Shown here piece by piece: positions 57,240-64,000 of a DNA stretch of 64,000 nucleotides. This DNA is from Ulvibacterium sp965248315 (lineage in GTDB: Bacteria > Bacteroidota > Bacteroidia > Flavobacteriales > Flavobacteriaceae). Under the pieces are notes generated by a model. That model was given only the letters and a program-made list of their open reading frames with translations, was not told the DNA's origin and did no database searches. The position numbers were made by a program, and so were the translations under genes. Where the stretch lies: contig NZ_CBDFIX010000002.1 of NCBI RefSeq assembly GCF_965248315.1, forward strand, positions 1,178,001 to 1,242,000. Reading direction: 5' to 3'. Numbering within the stretch: position 1 is the stretch's first letter; the number at the start of each line of letters is the position of its first letter.

Positions 57240-57830
57240 TTACCGATATACCGCCTCGGTATTGAAAAGGCCATCCGCCAGAGGCGCAAAAGGTTCGTCC
57301 ACATCCGTTATCGCCAATTGGTTGGTAAGGTTTGACATAACCTTTGCCCCGATGTTGGTAATGACCTCTATCGCCTGGGCCTTGTCATAACCTGCCGTTA
57401 GGAAACCGTTGAGCACTTTATCGGATACCCTTCCCTTTCCCCTGTACACATCAAGGGTAAAGGAGCGGAGGGCATCGAATTTTTCATTTGGGATGATATT
57501 CTCGTTCCTAATGGCCTCAAGGTCCTTTTCGTCCGACCCAAAGAACGCACCACCCGCCATTTGGTGGCCCGAAGTACAATATTTACACCTGTTCTCAACG
57601 GCCACGGTCATTTGGATGATATTATGTTCCTCTGGGGTCAGCGTCCCGTGCTGCGCCAGTTGCAATTGGGTGAGCCAATAGGAACGCAGAGCTGCCGGAG
57701 AGGCGCTCAAGACCTTTGTTAGATTGGGTACAAAGCCAAAGTTTTCCTTGTACCAATCAAAAACCTCTTTAACTTCTTGGGGCTCATTGGGCGCTTCGTC
57801 CATCTTAAAGCCTCTACTTGTCTCTTTCAT
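57240..57830 (-). CDS. Carboxymuconolactone decarboxylase/AhpD-like protein
   Basis: A 196-residue all-helical CMD-family protein. The AhpD-type redox site is intact: Glu67/Glu68 in TPEEHN, Cys82, Cys85 and His89 in NRCKYCTSGH. Such proteins reduce peroxides or disulfides through the CxxC pair. It has no signal. It begins 5 bp after the SRPBCC gene at 57836 and is followed 51 bp later by another, so all three are probably co-transcribed. The Cys pair hints at an oxidative-stress role for the regulon. Confidence 0.85.
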   Translation of the reverse strand: MKETSRGFKMDEAPNEPQEVKEVFDWYKENFGFVPNLTKVLSASPAALRSYWLTQLQLAQHGTLTPEEHNIIQMTVAVENRCKYCTSGHQMAGGAFFGSDEKDLEAIRNENIIPNEKFDALRSFTLDVYRGKGRVSDKVLNGFLTAGYDKAQAIEVITNIGAKVMSNLTNQLAITDVDEPFAPLADGLFNTEAVYR

Positions 57831-57835
57831 AGTTG

Positions 57836-58435
57836 TTATTTTGTAAATGTTACCTCGTAATCTTTCCTAATTTCCTTGATTTTCTTGTTGAAAGGGGTCA
57901 CCTGTTCCCCGGTCTCCACATAGTGCTTCAATCCCTTTAGGTTGTTGGCCAAGCTCTTTTTGAAGCTTCCCTTCATCATACCTGTCATAAATGCCGGCTT
58001 TCCGCGGAACTGCATGAGATAGGAGGCCGTGGAGGTTCCATTGCCATTGTCCTTTACACGGTAATAGGCCTGGGTGTTGTCTGCGTCCAATGGAAACTTA
58101 GCCCCATCCAGAATGATGTTCCGCATTTCCATTTTTTTCTTGTCGATGTCCGCTATCCTTTCATGTACCCATCGGGTGCCATTGGCATTGAGGTCACATT
58201 TTCGCTCGGCCCCTTTTACACCGGATAGGGAACCGTTTTCGTAATTGGCGGCATAGATATAGGGAGACCAATTGGATATGGCCCCATAGTCCTGTACCAT
58301 CGCCTTCCAGACCTTTTCGGCTGGGGCGTCGATATCGATGGCCACTTCTATCGATTTGTACTTCTTGTCCATGTTCTGGGCCGAAATGGTGAGCCCCGCT
58401 GTCATGAACAACATTAAAGCAAGTGTCTTTTTCAT
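57836..58435 (-). CDS. Exported SRPBCC-family protein
   Basis: A 199-residue protein with a Sec signal (GLTISAQ) and an SRPBCC domain (VAIDIDAPAEKVWKAMVQDYG, AERKCDLNANG, YLMQFRGKPAF, LKGLKHYVETGE). It is more distant from the two paralogues at 56658 and 60224. It heads a three-gene group. A GTAACAC-N15-ATCAAAA promoter lies 30 bases before the start codon. A ligand-binding role is inferred. Confidence 0.83.
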   Translation of the reverse strand: MKKTLALMLFMTAGLTISAQNMDKKYKSIEVAIDIDAPAEKVWKAMVQDYGAISNWSPYIYAANYENGSLSGVKGAERKCDLNANGTRWVHERIADIDKKKMEMRNIILDGAKFPLDADNTQAYYRVKDNGNGTSTASYLMQFRGKPAFMTGMMKGSFKKSLANNLKGLKHYVETGEQVTPFNKKIKEIRKDYEVTFTK

Positions 58436-58465
58436 GATTTCTTTAAATAGATTTTAGTTACTCCC

Positions 58466-58494
58466 TTTTGATACCCCATGCAAAGAGGTGTTAC
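58466..58494 (-). promoter_or_regulatory. Putative ECF promoter upstream of SRPBCC gene 57836-58435
   Basis: On the minus strand, GTAACAC (58494-58488), 15 bases, then ATCAAAA (58472-58466). This has the same elements and spacing as three other sites at this locus. The -10-like element ends 30 bases before the ATG. Confidence 0.7.
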
Positions 58495-58498
58495 AGAA

Positions 58499-59002
58499 CT
58501 AGGCCGCCTTTTTGGAGAGTTTTAACAGTTCCTTTTCTTTTTCGGGACTTGGGATGCCCCTTTCCACATAGTGTTTGAAGTCCTGGATGACGCCCTCAAT
58601 GGTCTTGTTCAGCTTCATTTTCATCATTGGCCCCATTATGATTCCCATAATCCCCTTGGTCTCCATTTTTAGGTGCATGTTGACCTTGGTGCCGTTCTCA
58701 AGTTCCTCAAGTTTCCATGTGTTGATGGCAGAGGAAATGAAACCGGGAAAACCTTTCACGACCTCGTAGGACAGCACATGGTTCTTACTATCGAACATTC
58801 GGATCTCTTCCTGTATGGTTCCGAAACCGGGCACTTCACAAGTACGGTTGTTACAGCTGGCCCCATCGAAGATGGGCTCCCCATACCCCTTTGAATGGTC
58901 TAGGCCCCTTGCCCATTTATAGGCATTGCTGAACTGGTTTCCGAGAACGTCCCAGGCTTCCTGTATTGGTTTGTCCACCATTATCTCTTTGAATATTTCC
59001 AT
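58499..59002 (-). CDS. Cytoplasmic SRPBCC-family protein
   Basis: 167 residues from the ATG at 59002 (MEIFKEIMVDKP, the normal start of an SRPBCC domain). An ORF extension to 59047 would run across the promoter and was rejected. The domain shows PIQEAWDVLGNQFSNAYKWA, VPGFGTIQEEI, SYEVVKGFPGF and the C-terminal DFKHYVERGIPSPEK helix. No signal. Unlike the exported members of the locus it should act inside the cell. It has its own promoter (59026-59054). Confidence 0.82.
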   Translation of the reverse strand: MEIFKEIMVDKPIQEAWDVLGNQFSNAYKWARGLDHSKGYGEPIFDGASCNNRTCEVPGFGTIQEEIRMFDSKNHVLSYEVVKGFPGFISSAINTWKLEELENGTKVNMHLKMETKGIMGIIMGPMMKMKLNKTIEGVIQDFKHYVERGIPSPEKEKELLKLSKKAA

Positions 59003-59025
59003 AGGTTTAAATTTTATAGTTGTCC

Positions 59026-59054
59026 CTTTGATGCAAAGAGTGATCATGTGTTAC
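59026..59054 (-). promoter_or_regulatory. Putative ECF promoter upstream of SRPBCC gene 58499-59002
   Basis: On the minus strand, GTAACAC (59054-59048), 15 bases, then ATCAAAG (59032-59026). It lies immediately after the terminator of the sigma-factor gene and 23 bases before the ATG. Confidence 0.7.
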
Positions 59055-59085
59055 AAAACAAAAACCCGAAGAAATTATCTTCGGG
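59055..59085 (-). terminator. Terminator after the sigma-factor gene
   Basis: A 7-bp stem CCCGAAG/CTTCGGG (59065-59071 and 59079-59085) with a seven-base loop, followed on the minus strand by TTTTTGTTTT. It separates the sigma gene from the next SRPBCC gene, which has its own promoter. Confidence 0.8.
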
Positions 59086-59109
59086 CCTTTATTTGAATTC
59101 TGAGATAGA

Positions 59110-59982
59110 TCAGTTGAGTTCAAAAAAATCAAGGAGTTCCTTATCCCCCAGTATTTCATCCAAAACTGTCGTGCTGTCAAAATTGTCCTTGGCAGGAACG
59201 TCACGCAACAGTTGCAGGTGCTTATGGTCCACGATATCGGCGACCATATCAAGGTTTTTTTCCGCATAGTCGGCCACTTTCGTTTTGTACCCGACATTGA
59301 ACATGCGCTTGTCATCGGTAAGATATCCCCTTTGGTGCATGGTCTTTGTCTTTTTGGCACATCGGCAGGGGTTTTTTGGATTCATGAGCCCGCACTTGTC
59401 CTGCATAAAGTTGATGATGTCCTTTCTGGCCCTGTGGAGTTTTATTCTGTAATTCTGCTTGGAAAGATCAAATATCTCGGCACCGATGTTATGATCGACA
59501 CCGAAGGTCTCCCCCACAATGAACAACAACCGTTGCTCTCGGGTCAGGCACATGATCATTCCCGAAAGGCACCTGTAGCGCAATTCCTTTATTTTCTCCT
59601 CAAGGTCCCTTTCCTCTTGCTCGCTGACGACAGTGTTCTCGATGGAATCCAATCGTTCCGCTTGGTCCTCGAAGTTGGTGAACTGTTTTTCCCCCCTCCT
59701 TCGTTTGGACTGTAGGAACTCGTTGAACACAATGCGGTAAAGCCACGTCCTGAACTGGCTCTCAAACTTGAACTGTGATAGTTTGGTGATCACCTTGATG
59801 AGAGCCTCTTGGGTGAGATCCTCCGCGTCCATTGGGTCAAAGGTGAATTTCCAGGCGATATTGTAGATGTAGGACCGATGTAATTTTATCAATTCGTTCA
59901 AGGCGTGCTTATCGCCCTTAAGGGAGGCCCTTACCAATTCAATGTTCCGGTCTTCCGAATAGTTTTCACCTAGTGGGTTCAT
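59110..59982 (-). CDS. ECF-type sigma factor with C-terminal Cys-containing extension
   Basis: 290 residues from the ATG at 59982. The ATG at 60006 lies upstream of the -10-like element (60002-59996), so it could not be in a transcript made from that promoter. Sigma-2 covers about 20-95 (DAEDLTQEALIKVITKL, FRTWLYRIVFNEF) and sigma-4 about 135-190 (LTREQRLLFIVGETFG, SKQNYRIKLHRARKD). A further 95 residues follow, starting with CGLMNPKNPCRC (Cys197, 206, 208), absent from plain ECF factors. No anti-sigma gene is adjacent, so the extension may sense the signal. It is probably self-activating. Confidence 0.87.
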   Translation of the reverse strand: MNPLGENYSEDRNIELVRASLKGDKHALNELIKLHRSYIYNIAWKFTFDPMDAEDLTQEALIKVITKLSQFKFESQFRTWLYRIVFNEFLQSKRRRGEKQFTNFEDQAERLDSIENTVVSEQEERDLEEKIKELRYRCLSGMIMCLTREQRLLFIVGETFGVDHNIGAEIFDLSKQNYRIKLHRARKDIINFMQDKCGLMNPKNPCRCAKKTKTMHQRGYLTDDKRMFNVGYKTKVADYAEKNLDMVADIVDHKHLQLLRDVPAKDNFDSTTVLDEILGDKELLDFFELN

Positions 59983-59995
59983 ATGTTCTTTATGG

Positions 59996-60024
59996 TTTAG
60001 ATGCATTTTGGACCGTGGTGTTAC
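59996..60024 (-). promoter_or_regulatory. Putative autoregulatory ECF promoter of the sigma gene
   Basis: On the minus strand, GTAACAC (60024-60018), 15 bases, then ATCTAAA (60002-59996). It ends 13 bases before the chosen ATG, leaving a very short leader. Confidence 0.7.
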
Positions 60025-60161
60025 AAAAGTGTATTCCACTGGACTATTTCATTTTCTTGGGACAACCCAAATCGGTCATATCATCGCTTTTGACATTTAC
60101 TTTAAGATAGAAAAAAGCATTGACATCCTTCAAGACCGAGAAGCAAAATTCCATCGAATTT

Positions 60162-60190
60162 GTAACACCATGCCAAAATTGGAATCAAAG
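60162..60190 (+). promoter_or_regulatory. Putative ECF promoter upstream of SRPBCC lipoprotein gene
   Basis: GTAACAC (60162-60168), 15 bases, then ATCAAAG (60184-60190), 33 bases before the ATG at 60224. This is the divergent member of the four-site set. Confidence 0.7.
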
Positions 60191-60223
60191 CGGTAAACAT
60201 AATATTCAATAAAAACTAAAATT

Positions 60224-60799
60224 ATGAAATTGACAACGTATTTCGCCATGGCCGCTATCCTGCTTATGGGCTGTAAAAAATCCGAAAAGAACGGTGATAT
60301 GGAACAGGACATGGATATGAATGAACCAAACACCGAAGTCTATTCCATAGGGGAGGATGCACGGTTGACGCGGACCCTTATCATTGATGCTAGCGCGGAC
60401 AGGGTATGGGGTTTGTTGCGAGAACTGGATGATGTGGACAAGTATTCCTCGACCATTGCCAAAGTGGAATTTACAGGGAATAAGGGGGTCGGCGGTGAAA
60501 GGTTGTGCACTTCTGCCGACGGAAAAGGGTTCTTCAAGGAAAAGATCGTGGCCTTTGATGACAGATTCCGAACCTACTCCTATTCCTTGGTGGAAGGGGT
60601 TCCAGTGAAGGGTATGGTGAACACCTTCAAAGTGGTGAACCTTGGCTACGGCAAAAGTGCACTCATATGGTCGTCAAACTTTGATCAGTTTATGGAAAAC
60701 CCCAATATGACAGAAGATGAGTTTATGGCCTTTATGGATTCGGCATCCAAAGAGACCCTTCAAAAGATAAGTGAGGCCGCCACTTCCGCTCCAATGTAA
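60224..60799 (+). CDS. SRPBCC-family lipoprotein
   Basis: A 191-residue lipoprotein (LLMGC, Cys17) with an acidic Met/Asp-rich linker (about 24-40) and one SRPBCC domain (TLIIDASADRVWGLLRELD, GVGGERLC, SYSLVEGVPVKGMVNTFKVV, FDQFMENPNMTEDEF). It is a close paralogue of the exported protein at 56658, so a duplication put copies on both sides of the sigma gene. It is divergent from the sigma gene with its own matching promoter, and followed 4 bp later by an esterase-like gene. Confidence 0.85.
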   Translation: MKLTTYFAMAAILLMGCKKSEKNGDMEQDMDMNEPNTEVYSIGEDARLTRTLIIDASADRVWGLLRELDDVDKYSSTIAKVEFTGNKGVGGERLCTSADGKGFFKEKIVAFDDRFRTYSYSLVEGVPVKGMVNTFKVVNLGYGKSALIWSSNFDQFMENPNMTEDEFMAFMDSASKETLQKISEAATSAPM

Positions 60800-60803
60800 G
60801 GAC

Positions 60804-61547
60804 ATGTTAATGGGTACGAGGTTATTCACCGTTTTACCGTTTTTTCTGTTATTGGGCTTCTGGACCTCACTTGGAGCCCAACAGCAGGATTGGACATCAT
60901 TGCACAGTGAGGTCCTGGGACTATCGGTCGACGTGAAGATTTACGGTGCTGGTTCCAATAGGAGTGAAAAGCCCATTGTTTACCTGACGGATGGTAGAAA
61001 GTTGCTCGATAATGGCGCCATGGATACCATATTGAACCTCACACGGAAGGGTATAATCCCTGAGGCGATCTATGTGCTGGTGAGTACCATAGAAAGGGTA
61101 TCGCAAAAGGACCTGCGCAACCAATTCTTCTTTTGTAATCCGGACTATCTAAGGTTTTTCGAGACTGAACTTATTCCCTTCGTTGAAGCCAAACATGGGA
61201 GCCTGCGATCTCCCTCTGAAAGAGGCCTGGTGGGTATTTCCTTTGGCGGACTCAATGCCGCCTATTTTTCGGCCAAGACCAACCTTTTTGGAAACTACGC
61301 CCTGCTCTCGCCCGTGACCTACCCCTGTAAAGGTGTGATTGCCGATATATCCTTTTCAGCAGGCAAGGACCTGAAGATTCTCCTTTCCACGGGCAAGAAC
61401 GATGCGGAGCGATATGTGGACGAACTGGAAAAGACATATAGGTCAAAGGGCCATATACTATCTACTATTGAGACCAACGGGCAACATGACTTTGAGAACT
61501 GGAACGGACAATGGAAACATGTATTGGGTTTCCTGCTTACGAAATAA
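60804..61547 (+). CDS. Exported esterase-like alpha/beta-hydrolase
   Basis: 247 residues from the ATG at 60804, 4 bp after the SRPBCC stop. The longer frame from 60771 would overlap that gene. It has a signal (about 5-25, ending SLGAQ) and an esterase-D/Fes-like fold: VYLTDGRKLLDNG, nucleophile GISFGG (Ser146), a likely acid in STGKNDAERY and a late His in GQHDFENW. It probably hydrolyses an ester in the periplasm and shares the ECF-type promoter of its neighbour. Confidence 0.82.
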   Translation: MLMGTRLFTVLPFFLLLGFWTSLGAQQQDWTSLHSEVLGLSVDVKIYGAGSNRSEKPIVYLTDGRKLLDNGAMDTILNLTRKGIIPEAIYVLVSTIERVSQKDLRNQFFFCNPDYLRFFETELIPFVEAKHGSLRSPSERGLVGISFGGLNAAYFSAKTNLFGNYALLSPVTYPCKGVIADISFSAGKDLKILLSTGKNDAERYVDELEKTYRSKGHILSTIETNGQHDFENWNGQWKHVLGFLLTK

Positions 61548-62047
61548 AGGGTTCGGATTGAAGGAGATTTTTACGATTCCCTCAAAATTTATAAGGAGTG
61601 AAATATTTGACCGGGGCCCATATTCAAGGCCCAACACATTTGGTTCGAATTGGGATAAGAGAAATCTTCCAGTTGTACGTCAGCTCTGGTAAAATCAAAA
61701 GATTTTCCTTTGATGATTCCTTCAGTACCTGCAAAGCCAGGTTAGCGGCTCCCATGTTTTTCAACATACCTACAAAGCTGTTCATAATAATCAAAATATC
61801 GGAAAACAGATCCATTGTCCAGGGAGTTAAGGTTAATGTTTTTTTGGCCCATGGGAATTCAAGGAAAAAACATTGTTTTGTCAATCGTGCATTTCAAAAT
61901 ATTTACTGCCTTTTTTTAAGACCGTTTGCGAATATCTGGTTATGTGACTTAAATACCAGGCTGGAAAAGTATAACAGATAATTAGAATCTTTTGAAAGGA
62001 AAATAATCAATTAATAACTAATAAAAGTCTACGACAGCGTTGCTAAA
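61548..62047. other. 500-bp gene-free gap
   Basis: No convincing gene on either strand. Short open frames (for example minus 61624-61884) have no family likeness or start context. No copy of the GTAACAC-N15-ATCWAA promoter was found before the cyclase-like gene, so that gene may be outside the sigma regulon. Confidence 0.5.
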
Positions 62048-63112
62048 ATGGCCAAATCAATTTTGTTCCTTCCAGATATTTCGGGTTTTACAGAGTTTGT
62101 GGAAGAGACCGAGGTAAACCATAGCCAGCATGTGATAGCAGAACTTTTGGAAATCTTGATCGAGTCGAACATCGCCGAGATGGAACTGGCCGAAATAGAA
62201 GGTGATGCCCTTTTCTTCTATTCCGAAGAATCGATACCCTCCCAAGAAATCCTACTTGCCCAAATCACCAGTATGTTCACCGCGTTCTATAGCCACCTTG
62301 ACCTGTTCAGGGAAAATAGGGTATGCCCTTGCAATGCCTGTGCTAAAGCCCCTGACCTTAAACTCAAGATCATTGCGCATTGTGGGGAGGTCGAACATAT
62401 TGTGGTGAAGGGAAAACGAAAGCCCTTTGGCAGAAAGGTCATTGAAGCCCACCGGCTCCTGAAGAACACGGTTAAAGGTGACAGCTATGCATTGCTCACG
62501 AAGGAATTGGCGGAGGAAGTGGACCTGTCGTTTTATTATTTCAGCAAGATTTTTCATTTCAAGGAGGGTGAAAACAAATATGACGGGAAGAACCTGGAAT
62601 ATATTTATTCATTCATTGATCCCCTGAAACTGAATCTAAAGCCTGTTCCCACGGTAAAAACTTTTGTGCCGGATAAAAAGCCCAATATTCACTTGCATAG
62701 GCGAATGAACCGTTCGGCGGCAAAACTACATTCGTTAATCATGGACTTTTCCATTCGCCCACAATGGATAAAAGGGGTGGACCGGTTTGTTTTTGACGGG
62801 AATAAGGTAAATCGGATGGGTACACGGCACCTTTGTGTGATCAATGGGAAAAATCTAAGTTTCACCACTATCAAAAAGGCGGTAGAACCTTCGCAGTTGG
62901 TCTATGGTGAGCATACAACCGACGCCAGTCCTTTCAAAAAGTACTACCAGATTTATATCATCACCCCGATATCTGATATTGATTGCAAGCTTAAGGTAGA
63001 GGTATATTGGACCATGAAATGGTCCATTTTTGGTCGGATACTGGAACCTTTGGTAAAAAGAAAAGTGAGAAGAAACATTTTGGAATCTTTGGAACTCTTG
63101 GATGCCATTTAA
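62048..63112 (+). CDS. DUF2652 class III cyclase-like domain fused to SRPBCC domain
   Basis: A 354-residue two-domain protein. The N-terminal part (1-160) is DUF2652, which resembles class III nucleotide cyclases: LPDISGFTEFVEE (Asp10) and EIEGDALFFY (Asp53) sit where the two metal-binding aspartates lie. A Cys cluster CPCNAC (93-98) follows. The C-terminal part (about 205-354) is an SRPBCC domain (MNRSAAKLHSLIMDFSIRPQWIKGV, RMGTRHLC, VEVYWTMKW). No signal or membrane segment. Whether it makes a cyclic nucleotide is unknown. Its SRPBCC half links it by theme to the sigma locus. Confidence 0.8.
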   Translation: MAKSILFLPDISGFTEFVEETEVNHSQHVIAELLEILIESNIAEMELAEIEGDALFFYSEESIPSQEILLAQITSMFTAFYSHLDLFRENRVCPCNACAKAPDLKLKIIAHCGEVEHIVVKGKRKPFGRKVIEAHRLLKNTVKGDSYALLTKELAEEVDLSFYYFSKIFHFKEGENKYDGKNLEYIYSFIDPLKLNLKPVPTVKTFVPDKKPNIHLHRRMNRSAAKLHSLIMDFSIRPQWIKGVDRFVFDGNKVNRMGTRHLCVINGKNLSFTTIKKAVEPSQLVYGEHTTDASPFKKYYQIYIITPISDIDCKLKVEVYWTMKWSIFGRILEPLVKRKVRRNILESLELLDAI

Positions 63113-63246
63113 TCCAATGGAACAAGAATATTCGATTATTGGGATTGAAGTATATCAAAATCTGTCAAACCAGAAACAAAGATCTATATTGACCATTAAA
63201 ACCGAAATATTTTTGAATTCCGCAGAAGAATAAACTACAATTATTG

Positions 63247-63272
63247 GCCCAGTCCCATTTCTGGGCTTTTTT
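63247..63272 (+). terminator. Rho-independent terminator
   Basis: GCCCAG (63247-63252), an eight-base loop, CTGGGC (63261-63266) and six T. It is about 135 bp after the stop of the DUF2652 gene and reads with it. Confidence 0.8.
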
Positions 63273-63465
63273 AGTAGTATCGTTCCTTCACTTTTTTTGG
63301 GACGGTTTCTTAACAATTTTATGTTTTATTCGCTATTTTGATTCTAATCAATGCAAAGCAGCAATAAATCTTATTTCTAATAACCTCATTTTCTTTAAAT
63401 TTTGAGATTCAATAATTTACGGAATCTTTTGGTCGGATATGACGAATGAGAGGTACACAAGGTAT

Positions 63466-63535
63466 TTACATTTTTGGTCCTGCCAGCAGGACGAAGAATG
63501 TAAAGCAAGAGGGTAACACGCTAACGCGATGTTAC
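63466..63535. repeat. Structured non-coding element with two hairpins
   Basis: The first hairpin, 63466-63503, is nearly continuous: TTACATT pairs with AATGTAA, and the inner TCCTGC pairs with GCAGGA around a two-base centre. The second, 63513-63535, pairs GTAACA-CGC with GCG-TGTTAC (one bulged A) around TAAC. A further short dyad CCAGT-ATAC-ACTGG follows near 63604-63617. Lies in a gene-free region. It could be a repeat, a small RNA or a recombination site. Confidence 0.5.
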
Positions 63536-63952
63536 AATTTTTAGTTGTTTGATAATCAATGATTTCGTGAAAAACACTAGTTGTCACAAAAACTCTGGGG
63601 ACGCCAGTATACACTGGATTTTTTTGGCACAAAAAATAATATTTGCTATGCAATGTAACCATTTAGATTACCCTTTTTCACGGATTTAATTTGATATTGT
63701 TTGATACTAAATGAAGGATGAAAAAGCAGTAAGTTTTGAAATAGAAAGAAAATTTTGAAAAAATAGCAAGTGCGCCCTATTCCGATTTTACTTCACGCTT
63801 ATCTCCCGGAACGCCATAAAATCGGAAAAGGATCCATGCGCAAAGTTTAGGGGTAAGAATTTGGGATTAAAGTATTTGGAGTAGATTGAATTTTCTTAAA
63901 ATTATTGATTTTTCTTTCCGAAAGTTAAATAGTTAATTTATATTCAATTGAT

Positions 63953-64000
63953 ATGTTTCAATTTCCATTAATAGCGGGTACATTGTCGGCAATACTTCAT
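63953..64000 (+). CDS. Start of an unidentified membrane-type protein (partial)
   Basis: An ATG at 63953 opens a frame that stays open to the end of the window (16 codons: MFQFPLIAGTLSAILH). The hydrophobic start suggests a membrane protein. Too short to identify. The AT-rich upstream region is promoter-like. Confidence 0.4.
   Translation, partial: MFQFPLIAGTLSAILH

Larger units (their letters stand above)
63113..63952. other. 840-bp gene-free region
   Basis: Holds the terminator at 63247 and the hairpin element at 63466-63535. The remainder is AT-rich. An 81-codon minus-strand frame at 63417-63662 coincides with the hairpins and looks non-coding. Confidence 0.5.

Noticed and set aside
61624..61884. 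86-codon minus-strand frame in the gap before the cyclase-like gene
   Set aside because: Low-complexity composition, no family motif and no start context; probably chance.
63513..63519. Fifth GTAACAC as a possible sigma-regulon promoter
   Set aside because: No ATCWAA follows at 15 bases on either strand; the motif is part of a hairpin.
63417..63662. 81-codon minus-strand frame near the window end
   Set aside because: It runs through the hairpin element and has no recognisable domain.
1..64000. CRISPR array, prophage or insertion sequence
   Set aside because: No regularly spaced direct repeats, cas, phage structural or transposase genes were seen.

Overview
The window reads as chromosome of a marine Flavobacteriaceae-type Bacteroidota. 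Signs of this are the SusC/SusD pair, many lipoprotein and twin-arginine exported enzymes, S1 sulfatases, DUF1501/DUF1553 and DUF1080 proteins, a TAnnTTTG-type promoter box and palindromic intergenic repeats. Coding density is high. No phage, insertion sequence or CRISPR array was seen.

Layout. 1-5881 (+): myo-inositol catabolic operon, entered inside iolD, then an SSS symporter, iolA, iolE and iolG. 6000-7952 (-): a lipoprotein metallophosphoesterase. 8278-13996 (+): a lactate/glycolate-type permease, a FAD/Fe-S 2-hydroxyacid dehydrogenase and an alanine-glyoxylate-type aminotransferase. 14252-21364 (+): a sodium/sugar symporter, an 811-bp gap and a SusC/SusD pair closed by a strong terminator. 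21685-26428 (-): a CRTAC1/UnbV lipoprotein and a seven-CxxCH cytochrome. 26676-28854 (+): a sulfatase and a DUF1080 protein. 28960-32986 (-): a DUF1501 plus cytochrome-DUF1549/DUF1553 pair. 33213-42457 (+): a CBM9-like protein, a PQQ-type dehydrogenase with cytochrome c, then an exported amidohydrolase, a bile-acid-type symporter, an RraA-like protein, RidA, a Tat-exported SelA-like PLP enzyme, a second RidA and an esterase. 42459-49000 (-): FAD oxidoreductase, sulfatase, GHL10-like protein, AGE epimerase and DUF4434 protein. 49183-55735: a TIM-barrel isomerase (+), then nagB, an altered Nramp-fold carrier, a nagA-like gene with a signal sequence and two Tat-exported Gfo/Idh proteins (-). 55736-56657: a tRNA-Arg(CCT) nested between remnants of another tRNA-Arg. 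56658-61547: an ECF-type sigma factor with SRPBCC-domain genes, an AhpD-like protein and an esterase. 62048-63112: a protein joining a class III cyclase-like domain (DUF2652) to an SRPBCC domain.

How it works together. Most of the window is a sugar and polyol catabolic region. Inositol, 2-hydroxyacids, amino sugars and probably sulfated or keto-sugar glycans are imported or processed, and much of the enzymology carries export signals. Electrons from several exported oxidoreductases probably reach the c-type cytochromes encoded nearby.

Two parts look most novel. The first is the sigma-factor locus: four transcription starts (sigma gene, two SRPBCC genes on the same strand, and the divergent SRPBCC lipoprotein) share GTAACAC-N15-ATCWAA at identical spacing, which implies a compact self-controlled regulon. 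The second is an extracytoplasmic module with a Tat-exported PLP enzyme flanked by two exported RidA proteins, next to an exported deacetylase-type amidohydrolase, an RraA-like protein and an organic-acid-type carrier.
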